Source: Luidia sarsii
Lineage: Eukaryota; Echinodermata; Asteroidea; Paxillosida; Luidiidae
Reading direction: 5' to 3'
DNA: 64,000 nucleotides
Assembly (NCBI GenBank): GCA_949987565.1
Contig: OX465107.1
Coordinates: 4,915,659 to 4,979,658, forward strand
Within the stretch, counting starts at the first letter, position 1, and every line of letters begins with the position of its first letter. Position numbers and translations under genes: made by a program. The notes beneath the pieces were generated by a model. The model made no database searches. It was not told the DNA's origin and saw only the letters and a list, made by a program, of their open reading frames with translations. Shown here piece by piece: positions 36,193-47,700 of this stretch.

Positions 36193-36354
36193 GTGGATTC
36201 GAATCTGTATTGCTTCGCAATTTAACAAGTGGAACTTTGGCTGCAAACCTAATTTGACTAGCCAAGGCTTTTTTCCATGCATGAGCAAATTCTGGTTCCC
36301 GAGTGGCTCCGCAGCTGGCCACTGATGCTTCATACTGCTGTGGGCTTTGGGGGT

Positions 36355-39300
36355 TTAAGCCTCTGCGATCCAGACGTGGATTTTCCTGTCGCCTCCCACG
36401 ACGCAGATGGGCAGTGAGGCGTGCCAGGTCAGACCGCCCAGGACGGCCAAGTCGCTACTCACAGGAACCTGCACGCGTGCAAAAGTAAAAGGCAAACATC
36501 CAAGCCCTCATCAGATGGCCAGTCTTCGTGTACAGCAGTCACAGCAAATCATTTTGCAACAGCCTCACTTAACGGACCACAGAATCACAAGAGCACTTCC
36601 ACACTACCCGCTAAAAGACGGACGAAATTATGTTCCGAAGTATGTTACTATAAACTCGGTGGTCAAGTGGGTAAGATGTCTGCACTAGAAAGCAGGAGTC
36701 GCGGGCTTGAATCCCGCCTGAGCTGCCTGAGATCTTCTCATCATGCATCGGGCAAAGCACTCAGTGCTTATTACGTTGAGCAGGGCAAACCCTCATTGAG
36801 TTACAGACAAATCAGTCTGGGAGTTGCTCAGCAGCTAATAGTGGCTCAGCAGTGAGCAAGACGGTGAGGGCTTCGGTCGGTCTACATACCTGGTGGTGAC
36901 CCATGTGGAACACCTTGACCTGGTTGCCCGGGCGACCGGTGGTGGCAAAGAGGTTCTCGCTGATGCGCGACCAGCGAAACTGCTGGGCTCCCTCAGTGTG
37001 GGCCTGCTGATTGTCCTCCGGACGACTGCAAAGGTGCGAGACATGAATGCACCGTCTCAAATCGAGTTCTCTTTGTGAATTTTCAGAAACACTTGGTTAC
37101 AGATGGGATCATTTTGGCGGTCATAACCAAGACTGGGATCAATTGTTTCCTGTTTGGTTCGGCGCTGAGAATCTCTGACCTAAGATGGCGCAATGAGGCA
37201 TCTACTCCAATAGTCCTTTTCCGGTAAACAGTGTTGAATGTCAAAGTATATCTTAAAATTTAGTGGGCCTGACGTTTCGATCCTAGCAGGACCTTTCTCT
37301 GCCTTTGAGAAAGGTCCTGCTAGGATCGAAACGTCAGGCCCACTAAATTTTAAGATTTGCATTTTGGTAATTTTAGTCAGTAAGCAGTTTGCAACATTTT
37401 TGTATATCACGAATGACAAAGTATTGTCAAAATCTATTTTAATTTTTTTGCATTTTCCGAAAGCTTATGTATTAGAGAATCATCTGTCCGAAGGATCTTT
37501 TTAAACAAATGTCTGTTCACGCTGTGTGAATGACCTCAAACTTTAGAGCCGTTTCTCTCAAAAAGTGGTTTACGTGACTGCGCGTTGCCTCGCTGTATTT
37601 CTCGCGTCGTAACTTTGGATTTCGGTAACGTATGGAAATAGTTTCGACATCATTGGAAGCTAATGAGGTACACTTTGCAGTGGTGGGAAAATGTCAAAAA
37701 CTCTAATTTGGATGAGAATACTCATTATGCCGTGCCGGGTCAAATTTTGGTGGCCACTTTGCCGTCCAGTTTAACCTCTGACCTAAGTAAAATTGTCAGG
37801 CAAAATCTCAGTTGAAACACATTCACAGTCCGACCAATTCTTGGCTGTGAATGACACAACGCACCTTGGCCCACCGAGCTTGGCCCAAGTTCATGAAATC
37901 TGTTAGGGCATAATTATGTACTTGCTAACAGCACCATTCTTTGGCTTACCGCGCTTCAGATAAGACATTCTGCACTGTATCCTGTTCTCATTATCCCTGT
38001 GGATTCCAAAATGACCCACTTTGCTAGCCCGGCGGACTAGTCAAAAGTAGACAGCGGTGTGGCAGCAAAAAATGATGCAGGCGGGGATGAGAAAGTAGAA
38101 ACTAAAAATTCACCTAATAACCTTGTGTTAAACTCAATATTTATTATGCAGGGCTAGTCAAACTTGCGGCGGGCTAGCAAAAAACTCAATTTACTAGCCC
38201 GGTGGGCTAGTTTAAAAAACCCTTAAGCGAGAGGCTCGTGGGGTGATATTTTGGTTTGGATTTCTCGCAGCGAATGACCCAGCCATCTCCAGGATCTCTG
38301 ACGTATTCCCCTCTTCCACGTGCTGCCACTCGGCATTCTCCCACCAAAGGCAGGCCGCACAGATTGGACATTCCCTTTGACTTGCGAAACGAACTCTGAC
38401 AAACCTGGATCTAGTGATGTCCCAGACCATCCAGTCTGCCTCCACCGCTGCCCCGACCCTCGTCGGATCGCTCAGACACCAGTCGGCCGACCTCAGCATC
38501 ACATGACCGGCGTCCAGCGACATGATCGGCTGCTGGTTGAGGAGGTCATAGAAGCGGATGGTGCCCCGTTTTTCGGCCACCATCAGCTACGGGGCGTGGA
38601 GGTAAGGGTGAAAGGTTTGATACGAATGGAAATTAGCGTAGGAACTCATCAACTTCCTCCCCACATAAGCCGCGTTTCCACTGGACTAAAATTTAACCGA
38701 GACGATGGTTAAATTTCTAATGGTCAAATTTGACCGTCGTTCCCACTTGGACTTTTGAGTCAGTCAAATTTAACTGAGACGATGGTTAAAGTAACCGGGC
38801 TGGCAATGTAACGGCTCATGAAGGTCAAGTGTCAGCCAGATACACAATGTACGTGTGTACATTTAGGCGTGCAACATGAAGCAGACACTGTGCACAGTGC
38901 ATGTACTTGTTATGTCATAGGCCGGATGTGTGTTTTTACCGAGTCGCATTTAACCGAGTGGTGCGTTTCCACTGGACTAATCGGCTCGGTTAAACTTACC
39001 TGGTCACTTTTACCGGGCAGAGGTCTGCTCGGTAAAAGTAACCATTGGACTCGGTTAAAGTAACCAAGAGAAATTTGTCTGGGCCGTTTCCACTGGACTT
39101 ATTTTGGTCAAAGTAACCATCGTCTCGGTTACTTTAACCAAAATAAGTCCAGTGGAAACGCGGCTAAAATCCCAAACCCAATGACAAACTGAGCTTGGAA
39201 AACATATCAAATGCGAAAACTTAACCGGGCTGCTTTTCAATGCCCATGACAACCCACAATGGGACCCTTTTTTCAAACGGATATTCCCTTGACAAATGTC

Positions 39301-42300
39301 CGAATTGTGCTACATTTGACTCTCTTGTACACATAGATAGAATACCCTGATTGATTTATTTCACAGATATATATTGTTCCCGATTGACTTAGCGAGTTTA
39401 AAAACCTGTATGACGGTCATGGGCACTGGTTAACCAAGAAGATGGTTAACCACTCCGCGCTGGGAACTCCAAAATAGGAGTGTTGTTGGTTTGACTATGC
39501 GGCGGGGCCCTCTTGATCCACATTTTAAACAGAAAAATGAGAATGGCAAATGGCAACGATTGTGCCGTTGCAGGACCTTTGCTGTGGATGATCGGGGAAC
39601 AGCGCACTGCCACGGGAGACATTGTGTTGGAATGCCACACAGCCCAACGGTCGTCGGTCAGGCAGTGGAATTCCACCCACATTCTTCACCGCAATCTGTC
39701 CGCTCGGTTGGGGCCGACCAACTCAAAGATTTGACTGCCTGGAGTGGAGGCTAGTCTGCCGTCAGGGACCGTCAGTATCGTACACGCACACACACGAACA
39801 ATGACGCATTGTTAAAAAAAAAAAAAATGTTGGTCAGGGGCACTGGAAAAATGCCCAGCGCGAAGTGGTTAACCACTTTCCAGTGTCCATGAGGGTGGAA
39901 TGTCACACAGATTTTTATTTTTTTATTATGTTTTTTTTGGGGGGGAGGGGTGTTGGTCTTTTTCTGGGTCCTTGTACCTTCATGGGGTCCTGGGGGTGCC
40001 AGCAGGCAGACATGCCCGCCGCCTTCAGGGCAAAGCAGGCCTTCTGGCTACCATCCACGTCCCAGACACGGCAGGTGTGGTCATCACTGACGCTGGCAAT
40101 CAGCTGACCCTCGCTGGGCTCAAAGGCCACGTCATTGACAAAGTCCCCATGACCCTCAATCAGCTACAAAAAAGAAGAAGAAGAAAAAAAAAAAGACCTT
40201 TCTTTTCAAAATGAGACTGCTGTCCACAACAATTTGATTTGTACATAACCAAATCCATGTTTCATATGATTTTGCAAAGATCTGTTCCATGGAAGTATTT
40301 GGAGAGATGGTGTGTGTTATACGAGTAACGACGATTGTTCTTCCATCTTGTTTGCCTCTTGACAGGAGGCAAACAGCCAAACAAATGCTGTATGGCAAGT
40401 ATAAAACACATGCAGGCATTGGGAAGGTCGAGGTATCTAGTCTAGCCACTAGTTCCTTTACTCTTGTATCATCTAGTATTAACATAATAATGTCCATGTG
40501 AAATGTGGAGGCAGAAGTTAGAAGTCAGGGTACCAACCTCCATCACATCTTGCTCTTTCATGTCCGAAGTGTACAGTCTGATCTTGTGGTCTGCCCCGGC
40601 AGTGCAAAACCTACCAAGAATCATGAAAGATCAATCAGGTTCCTTTGCTTTGCTTGTTTAAAAAAAAAAAAATCAGTAGTTTCTAAATACATATAGCTCC
40701 ATCCATTTTGTGTCATTCAAGTATGACAAAAATACAGTATGAGGGCTTACAAAGTAGTTAAACAATATCTGATATGCTGTACTTTTCAGGAAATCTTCAC
40801 TCAAACACCGACAAATAGTTTTTATCTCATGAGATAAAAACTCAACTTTTTGTGCGATTCATTGAATGCTTCCCCCGCAAACAAGCCAACAACTGTTTTG
40901 AATTACATCGTAAATCCCACGGAAAAACATGTACACAAGCCGTGTATGTGAACATTTATACCCAGGTCTGTGGTGGTTACAACACAAATCAGTCGTCCAT
41001 AGTCAGTTAAAATCTGATGAGGGCGCTATTTAAATATCCAACTGAATCTGTTCATCTCTCACAGGTTGGTGCAAAAAACCTGATCTTCACTGTGCTGTTT
41101 TGAGAGTATGTTCGATGGTTTAACACGTAAACTGCAGCAATTTTTCAACCTTTACCAATTGCCTTTATGAATACTCAATTTTTCACTTCTGAATAACGTG
41201 GAACATCTTCAATTTCACCTGATACATCGGGGGAGCACTTCCAGGGTGGTCTCTGGACTCCAGCTGATGGAGTGCACTTGCGTATCGTGGTGGAAATATC
41301 TCAGGTACTGGAACTCAAAGCCAGCAACAGTCTTGTCCTCCTCCTATGGAAATACACAAACAAAATAGACAGCTTTTTGTATAACTATTTATATACCTCA
41401 ACTCCTGCAGAGTTTGTAATGTTGGCTGACTTGGCCAGCTTTCCTCTTTCGTCTGTCCTTTGTTTGTCATCCATGTCCTATTCACTCTCTACCCCTTTCT
41501 TCTTCAGTTTCTCGTATCTGTTTTGTCCTTGTCACTCTGGCTTTGAGAAACTATATACTGCTATTACTTAGTACTAATACTAAGTACTAGTACTAGTATA
41601 GTCCGAGTAACTTGGACCCGACAAGTCACCCTTTTTTTATCGAATTTTGAAATTTTGAGTTTTGGGTGACTGTAGGGTCCAAGTCGATCAGTGTCCTAAA
41701 GTTGATTATCTGTACAAACCGCCAAATAACATTTCGACACAAACAAACTACCCGACACAAACCCCCAGATTTACTGCCGAAAACACCCGTATCACCGTCC
41801 TACATGCCCATTTTTGGATTCAGTGAGAATCAAGGATTCTAATACTGGTCATTTGCTTTACTCACGTTTTGGAAAAAAGGGAAAAAATACCCTCAGTTGA
41901 TCGAGAAGGTGTTTCGCCCGTCCGACAGCCAAAACAAGGCGGCCATCTTTTTTCTTTCTTCTAAAAATAGCATTCTGACAGTTCTGTGTGCGCAGTGGGT
42001 CTGCAACCGTTGAACCCACGACTGTTTCATGAACGGCGCAAAGATACGTTATTTGGCAGTTTGTACAGATAATCAACTTTAGGACACTGATCGACTTGGA
42101 CCCTACAGTCACCCGAAACTCAAAATGTCAAAATTCGATAAAAAAAGGGTGACTTGTCGGGTCCAAGTTACTCGGACTAGTACTACTAGAACTATGTTAT
42201 GTAGTACTGTAGTAGTAAGTAGTACTAGTACAAGTAGTACTAGTAGTAGTACTAGTACTACTACTAGTACTTTATAGGAGTAGGAGGAGGATCAAAACGT

Positions 42301-42662
42301 CAGGCCCACTAAATTTTGAGAACTATACTGAGTCCGAGTGTAGTACACAAAAATAATAATAATAATTAATAGCAAAGCTGGGCAAACCTGAGTGATACCC
42401 GAGTTATGTCACGGTTACACAATTTCCTGAATAGTTGTTCAAACTCTCCATATTGGTGACGACGTTGATTCAGGCAAGAGTTTCCTCGCCTAGGTCCTAA
42501 ATTCGCCATGGTTACCTGAAATCTGCAGGCACCGACGTTTACTCGTAGCTGGCCGCCAAACACAATAAGCTGGGAGGCCGTTTCGTACGGACAAAACTCC
42601 ACGCACGTCACCACATCCTTGCACGGAAAAGTGAAAGAACTCCCTTTGGAATTTTCACCCAT
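36355..42662 (-). CDS. NUP37: Nucleoporin Nup37, WD40 repeat protein, 7 coding exons
   Basis: Beta-propeller subunit of the Nup107-160 (Y) complex at nuclear pores and kinetochores. Coding exons in transcription order: 42662-42516, 41343-41219, 40610-40538, 40163-39978, 38586-38405, 37025-36890, 36468-36355; 320 aa (human 326). All donors are GT and acceptors AG, and phases join without a break. Start MGENSKGSSF; the frame is open a little further upstream, but this ATG gives the family's usual N-terminal length. Diagnostic blocks: VVTCVEFCPYETAS; FHHDTQVHSISWSPETTLEV; FCTAGADHKIRLYTSD; EGHGDFVNDVAFEP; ASVSDDHTCRVWDV; MSACWHPQDPMK; MVAEKRGTIRFYDLLNQQ; DWMVWDITRS; FRWSRISENLFATTGRPG; terminal LPICVVGGDRKIHVWIAEA. 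Each aligns by eye to human NUP37. Introns 1, 2, 4 and 5 contain inverted-repeat elements. The last exon sits between two SINE-like copies in opposite orientation. Confidence 0.97.
36656..36835 (+). repeat. tRNA-derived SINE in NUP37 intron 6
   Basis: CTCGGTGGTCAAGTGGGTAA (5' end and A box), CTGCACTAGAAAGCAGGAGT, B box CGCGGGCTTGAATCCCGCC, then GAGCTGCCTGAGATCTTC, ATCGGGCAAAGCACTCAGTG and GGGCAAACCCTCATTGAG. Antisense to NUP37. Confidence 0.8.
37238..37410. repeat. F1 palindrome, best-preserved core
   Basis: In NUP37 intron 5. The centre reads GGACCTTTCTCTGCCTTTGAGAAAGGTCC, with almost perfect arms TAAAATTTAGTGGGCCTGAC and GTCAGGCCCACTAAATTTTA, then ATTTGCATTTTGGTAATTTT, AGTCAGTAAGCAGTTTGCAA and CATTTTTGTATATCAC. 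This copy best shows the family's full right end. Confidence 0.92.
38668..39165. mobile_element. MITE-like element with GTTTCCACTGGAC arms
   Basis: In NUP37 intron 4. Ends AGCCGCGTTTCCACTGGAC and GTCCAGTGGAAACGCGGCT are exact inverse complements. The right part is itself a hairpin (ACTTATTTTGGTCAAAGTAA against TTACTTTAACCAAAATAAGT). Many CGGTTAAA/TTTAACCG units. 498 bp, non-coding. Part of the interior (38850-39145) recurs at 50800-51085. Confidence 0.85.
39418..39890. mobile_element. Inverted-repeat element in NUP37 intron 4
   Basis: Left arm CATGGGCACTGGTTAACC ... CCACTCCGCGCTGGG (39418-39463) is inverse to right arm CCCAGCGCGAAGTGGTTAAC ... CCAGTGTCCATG (39852-39890). The interior includes GC-rich unique DNA and an A run. 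Non-coding. Confidence 0.65.
40757..41155. mobile_element. Second copy of the 16.2-kb element, inverted
   Basis: In NUP37 intron 2. AAATCTTCACTCAAACACCG and ACAAATAGTTTTTATC match the inverse of 16370-16400; GATGGTTTAACACGTAAACT matches the inverse of 16215-16240. A perfect palindrome AGTTTTTATCTCATGAGATAAAAACT lies at 40815-40840. Confidence 0.6.
41601..42177. mobile_element. 577-bp MITE flanked by TA
   Basis: In NUP37 intron 1. Arms of about 130 bp start GTCCGAGTAACTTGGACCC and end GGGTCCAAGTTACTCGGAC. TA lies on each side (41599-41600, 42178-42179) within a TAGTAC tract that continues on both flanks. TA duplication and long arms fit a Tc1/mariner-type MITE. Non-coding. Confidence 0.85.
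42180..42275. repeat. TAGTAC array
   Basis: Continuation of the GTACTAGTACTAG tract at 41565-41600, interrupted by the MITE. Irregular TAGTACTAGTAG units, as at 26.9-27.3 kb. Confidence 0.85.
42290..42330. repeat. F1 arm fragment
   Basis: GGATCAAAACGTCAGGCCCA then CTAAATTTTGAGAAC: only one arm of F1. Confidence 0.75.
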
Positions 42663-42819
42663 GATTGGAGATTTCAGAGTGCAAGAGTTTAAAGAAAAAG
42701 GAGGAGGAGGAGTCCGATTCTTTCGCATACAAAAAGAGGAGTATAAGCGCCTTTAACTTAGTTTTAGAACTAGAACTTATACAAGTTTCCCCAGCACTGA
42801 ACGTGACAATTCATGGAGC

Positions 42820-42832
42820 GCGCCATATTGGA
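42820..42832. promoter_or_regulatory. Candidate YY1-like site upstream of NUP37
   Basis: GCGCCATATTGGA lies about 160 bp upstream of the NUP37 ATG and contains the CCATnTT core of YY1 sites, common close to starts of housekeeping genes. A motif match only; no start site can be read from the sequence. Confidence 0.25.
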
Positions 42833-43147
42833 TTTGGGACAAAAATAGTATCCATAGGTGGCGCTCTTTCGTGACAGTAATCCGAAATAAAGTGATATAC
42901 ACTGTATACAAAAATGTTGCAAACTGCTTACTGTTACTGTTGGTGTTAGGCGCAGTGCAGTACATGTATGTACATGTACATGTACAAGTTGTTTCTCGTC
43001 ACCATATAAAGCATGGAGGTTCAACCGTTTAAGTAACGATACTTTGTGCTGATTGCAGTTCAGAAAAATTATTTTTTGAACTCCCCCAAAACAATATCCC
43101 AATGAGCATTTTCAAAAGTCGATTCACTATACGGTGTATATACTTGA

Positions 43148-43335
43148 TTTTTTTTTTTTTTTTTTTTTTTTGGGGGGGGAGGCCTACATCCTGATAAGTC
43201 CGAGCCCGAACCCGAACCCGAACATGAACCCAAACACGAACCCAAATCAAAATCAAAATGAAAACCAAAACTAAAATCAAAGCCGAACCAGAACCGATCC
43301 CGCCGCGGATTCCGCGATCGAATCTGAACCGCCCT
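43148..43335. repeat. T tract plus degenerate CCCGAA repeat
   Basis: About 25 T then GGGGGGGGAGG, followed by CCGAACCCGAACCCGAACAT, decaying to AAATCAAAATC and CCGAACCAGAACC. On the minus strand this reads TTCGGG repeats ending in an A tract. Confidence 0.8.
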
Positions 43336-44721
43336 AATCCGGAAAACCGCCCATGCCTGTACATGCTGCCCGACCCCTTAGACACCATGGAGCAAGGTAT
43401 GACACACAGAGTCTAGACACACACGCGGGCACGTTTTCCCTTCTCTGCTCGATCCCTGCAGAATAAGAGCATGGCTGGTGGATCTCCACACGTTTTCCGT
43501 CTTCCTTGACACGGTCCCATCGATCCAATAATCTAATATTGCGTTGCGGAGCCTTGGTGACCTATTATAGTATAGTAGTTGGAGTTTGCTGTAGGCCCAC
43601 AGGAACATATTTTATGAAGATGGTGCACGATACATCCACAGTTTCTCCTCCGGTACACCGAGGTGTATACCGAGAAATACCACATAGGCCTACCACTAGT
43701 ACCAGAAGCCAAAATTTGCTAAAGCATGAAAAATCTTTCTCAATAGAATCAGGTTGCCGGCCAAGGTTCCACTTGTATTTCATGTGAGGCAACCAATATT
43801 AGAATACAAGTTTACAACGGCGTTGCGGTTAGAGTCCCTTATAATTATAAATAATATAATTAGATATACGGACTATAATTATATGGTGTTAGCAGTTAAC
43901 ACAGCGCCCTCTGGGTTGGCTAAAATAAATGCAATCATGATCACTATACATGTATAGTACAGTACAGTCATTAACAATTCGCGCTCATTTCCGTCCTCGT
44001 TCGTGTATATTTATGCGCTCTGAAGGCATGGGGAATTGAAACGAGGAAGATTATGTTGTCGAACATCTTGAATTACATGCTAGTGGCGTTCGATGATACA
44101 TCATAACATCGTATAATTGTTATGATCTGTATCGTGCAGTGGGGAATTTCACCGCGTGTTTCAATTGCAGCGTTTCACATTATGATGAGTCAACCTCATC
44201 ATCATCTTTAGTGCGGGTTGGATTATTCTTTCATTGGTGTGGCTCCTGACGGCCCTGGCGAAGCACACGTGTGCGAGGTGCTCGAGACATTCCTTCTCGT
44301 GTCGTTCGTTTGACTTTCAGCGCTCTCTGCTATACACTTGCAATGGTCTGCGCGTGGTGGCATGCGATGCAGTAGGTCCGTCGTGTCATAGCGTCTACGC
44401 TGCCGTTTGATATCGATCAGCTTGACCGGCCTTGGCGTTTGTCGTCACGGGCCTCCGAGTGTGGACGGTAGGAGGAGTGCGTGGCTTCTGTGTAGGAGAC
44501 AGCTCATCAAAACACGCCGCATTCATAGCGGTGATGAGCGCCAAAACGATAAGACAACACTAGCAACAGGTGGAACCCCGTCGATGGCCCAGGTCATTGC
44601 GTGCAGTAGGCGGTCGCTGCTGGTGTCATTTTGATCAGACGAATTAGACACCAGCGAATGGCCACTGCGCGAGTACAACAGAGCTCCACGGACTGTCGTA
44701 ATTATTAACCTCGACCGCGCC

Positions 44722-47700
44722 ATGGACAACGGGGAGGCGGAGACGGGCGTCGACGGGCAGGGCGTGGCCCGCGCTGCTGCAGCAGGGCCAGGGAGGGCGG
44801 GCCATCAGGTGGCCGCCGCCCAGGCCCCGCCCGTCAAGTACTCGGCCACCCTGCCCCACCCCAGGAAGGGGGGCGTGTGGGGGCCGGCCCCGCGCCGCCT
44901 GCCCGCCCTGAGCACGGGCAGCGAGCTCAGGCAGGAGCTGGCTTTCCTGGCACAGAGCTGCCACGACTCCGAGGAGCGAGTCTCCTGCCAGCTCAAGATG
45001 CTCAGAAAGGAACTCGTGAGTTATCATCACCTCCCAATAATAATTGATGTACTCTCCATCATTAGAAATGTTGAAGATTTGAATCGTTAACATTTAGTGG
45101 GCCTGACGTTTCGATCCTAGCAGGACCTTTCTCAAAGGCAGGGATTGAATTTGAATTGTGTTCATTTTGTGTTCATGGTGTGAGTTAGCAGAATCAGTAT
45201 GAAGTTCCCTCACAGAAACGACGTGTGCACGAGTGGCCATCAGTCTCCTGGAGACGAACACAGTATACTGTTCGAAACGTCGAGTTCCTCCGGTTCTTTT
45301 CAGAACCACACACACTCACAAAAGAGAAGTTTGCATGATGCTAACGCAGACCCATTACTTATTGTGCTACTCTCGCCACGGAAACCTTCAAATCTCATTC
45401 TTTTAATTGAATTCAATACTTAAATTGATCGAACAAAAACATGTTGCAAACTGGTTACTAATTGAGATGAACACAATTCAAATCTCCAAGTATGCAGAGG
45501 GCCTGGCGTTTCTATCCTAGCAGGATCTTTGGCTAGGATCGAAACGATGGAGAGAAAAAAATGTTTGTGCAAATCATTTTTTCCAACTTCCTTAAAATAG
45601 CATTAGCTTGTTAGCTTCGTATACCATCAAATTTCGTATCATAATTGCGTTCAATATTATCATAGTGCAATTATGTAGTGTGTGTGGGTAACATCTGGGA
45701 CAGAAAAAATGTGATTCAAATCGCAGGAACAATCCAACCATTTTGGTCTGAGTGACTTTCTAACAATACATACTCCATTCTCGTTATGAGTCATGTAGTT
45801 TTATATTCAGGATAGAGTGTTGTTCTAACCCATACTGCCATATAGCATCGCTGGTTGACTGCAGTGACGACCTCAGAGCCACGGCCAGATGACCAGGATA
45901 TTACAGTACCGTGAAGGCAACGCACGATCGAAGGCCGTCATAATATTGTCATTGGCCCGTGCAGATTGCGCGCGGTACTCGTGTTCACATTTGTAGCTGT
46001 AATTGCTTGTAATTACATGTAGATGCAATTAGGTGCACCGTGGAGTGGGTAGTTTTAGCATCCGTGCATGATACTGTACACGAAAGTACATGTGCATGTT
46101 ACACATGGCACGAACGCCAAAACATCACTGAACATGTGCATGTACATGCATGATACGTCGCATTATTGAACATGTACATGTCCAACAGTTGTACTTGGCG
46201 CATGAACATAATGATACTCACACAAAATACACATGTACATAATTATACACTAGTTGTACATGTACACTGTACATGCACAGGTCAATTCCAATGTACATGT
46301 ACATGTATACATGTATATGGCACGGCTGTGTACAGCATATGTAGTACATGTACATGTACCTGTACATCTGCCATGCATAAACACATTGCATGTACTGTAC
46401 ACGTACACCTGTACATGTATACATGTACTGTACAGTACCGGTACATGTAGAGTACATGCACATGCTCACTAGTATTATAATACAATGCGAGGCATACATG
46501 AATAGCCTATTATGGTAACGCTGTATGCTTTGCATGCACTTGGCACTGAACAATTTGTAGCCCTGTTGGATTAGGTGCATAATGCCCCATGCGATAGCTT
46601 AATCATAAAAGGTTTAATTCATTCAAATATAATGCACTTGACATTGCCTGCGTACGTACAATGCATGCATTACCCTCGACCGTTCCCTGCACTGTGTACG
46701 TCTCTGTTCAGTTGAAATCTCTCGCTTGCAGTTTCTATTCTTTCACATCGTCGGATTGAAAGCGGCCATTATTTCATTCACCCCCCCCCCCCATTTGCGT
46801 ATGGAATATAGGCTACGCAGAATACTGTTACAGTAATGCAAAACGAAAGTTGCAAACTACTGACTGATAATTGATGACTAAACTTATACATAGGCCTAAC
46901 TGAACAATCTACACGCCTCCTAGTTTCTAGCCTGTCTGTTTGGGGGGAAATGTCCTTTATTAAAAACGTCAGACCCTAGCTGTAGTGTTTTTTCACAACT
47001 GTTACGGTTATAGTTCGAAAACTCACACTATGAAGTTATATACATGAAGTGACTGGCAATGCGTCGATTTCACAATAGTGAGTTACTATACGACGTGTAG
47101 GTCTTGTGGGGGAGGGGGGGGGGGCTAATGTTTCGATCCCAGACCTGACTCGAAGTCAAAACAAACAATCTTACATAGAACTTATTATAAAATCATGACT
47201 TGCATAGCATTGCAGGTAATTATTTTGTTACTGTGACGAGGACATCATTAGAATGCATCATTTCAAAGATCACAGATGTAATATGGTTTGATGGCTAGTG
47301 TAGTGCAGACCATTGAATTACATGTAAAGTCCGTACAATAATTTCAATCCGTGAATGGAGCGTTATCCCCAGCATATCTCTATACGCACTGAATAACCCA
47401 TTTTTACAATCTTCCTTGCGCACCCACCTCCCAACCACGGAGCTGTTTTACAACTTCATGTCCCAACCAACTTCTTATCTCTGTCTAAACCATCTAGTCC
47501 CTGTGCCCGTTGCTAGGGCAGTGAACTTGCCATCTCCCTGCTAACTCACGGCGGAGGAGCACAGGAACTCACAGGGTCCCCCTGCCTGTTTAATTAAGAG
47601 TGGCGTGAAGCGGGACTGTTACATAACGGTGGTCTCAATGGATGTACTTTTGCCATTACCGTATTGACATTGTAAGGCACTAACCTGAGAAACTATTGAT

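Larger units (their letters stand above)
33761..36354. other. Convergent intergenic region, MRPL23/NUP37
   Basis: Holds the 3' flanks of both genes, an F2 half-hairpin (34262-34330), a SINE-like head (34513-34620), a foldback (35066-35237) and a SINE (36025-36192). 34840-35040 and 35340-36020 hold nothing I recognise. Confidence 0.5.
42663..44721. other. Divergent promoter interval, NUP37/adaptor gene
   Basis: Shared 5' region of two divergent genes. Contains an F1 end trace (42910-42930), a TACATG tract (42960-42990), a T tract followed by a degenerate CCCGAA hexamer repeat (43148-43335), and unique GC-rich DNA from about 43980 to 44720 that probably includes the adaptor gene's promoter and 5' leader. 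No coding exon recognised. Confidence 0.5.

Noticed and set aside
43200..43330. Telomere-like CCCGAA repeat
   Set aside because: It is CCCGAA rather than CCCTAA, decays within about 70 bp and follows a T tract inside a gene-rich region; it is a local degenerate hexamer repeat.
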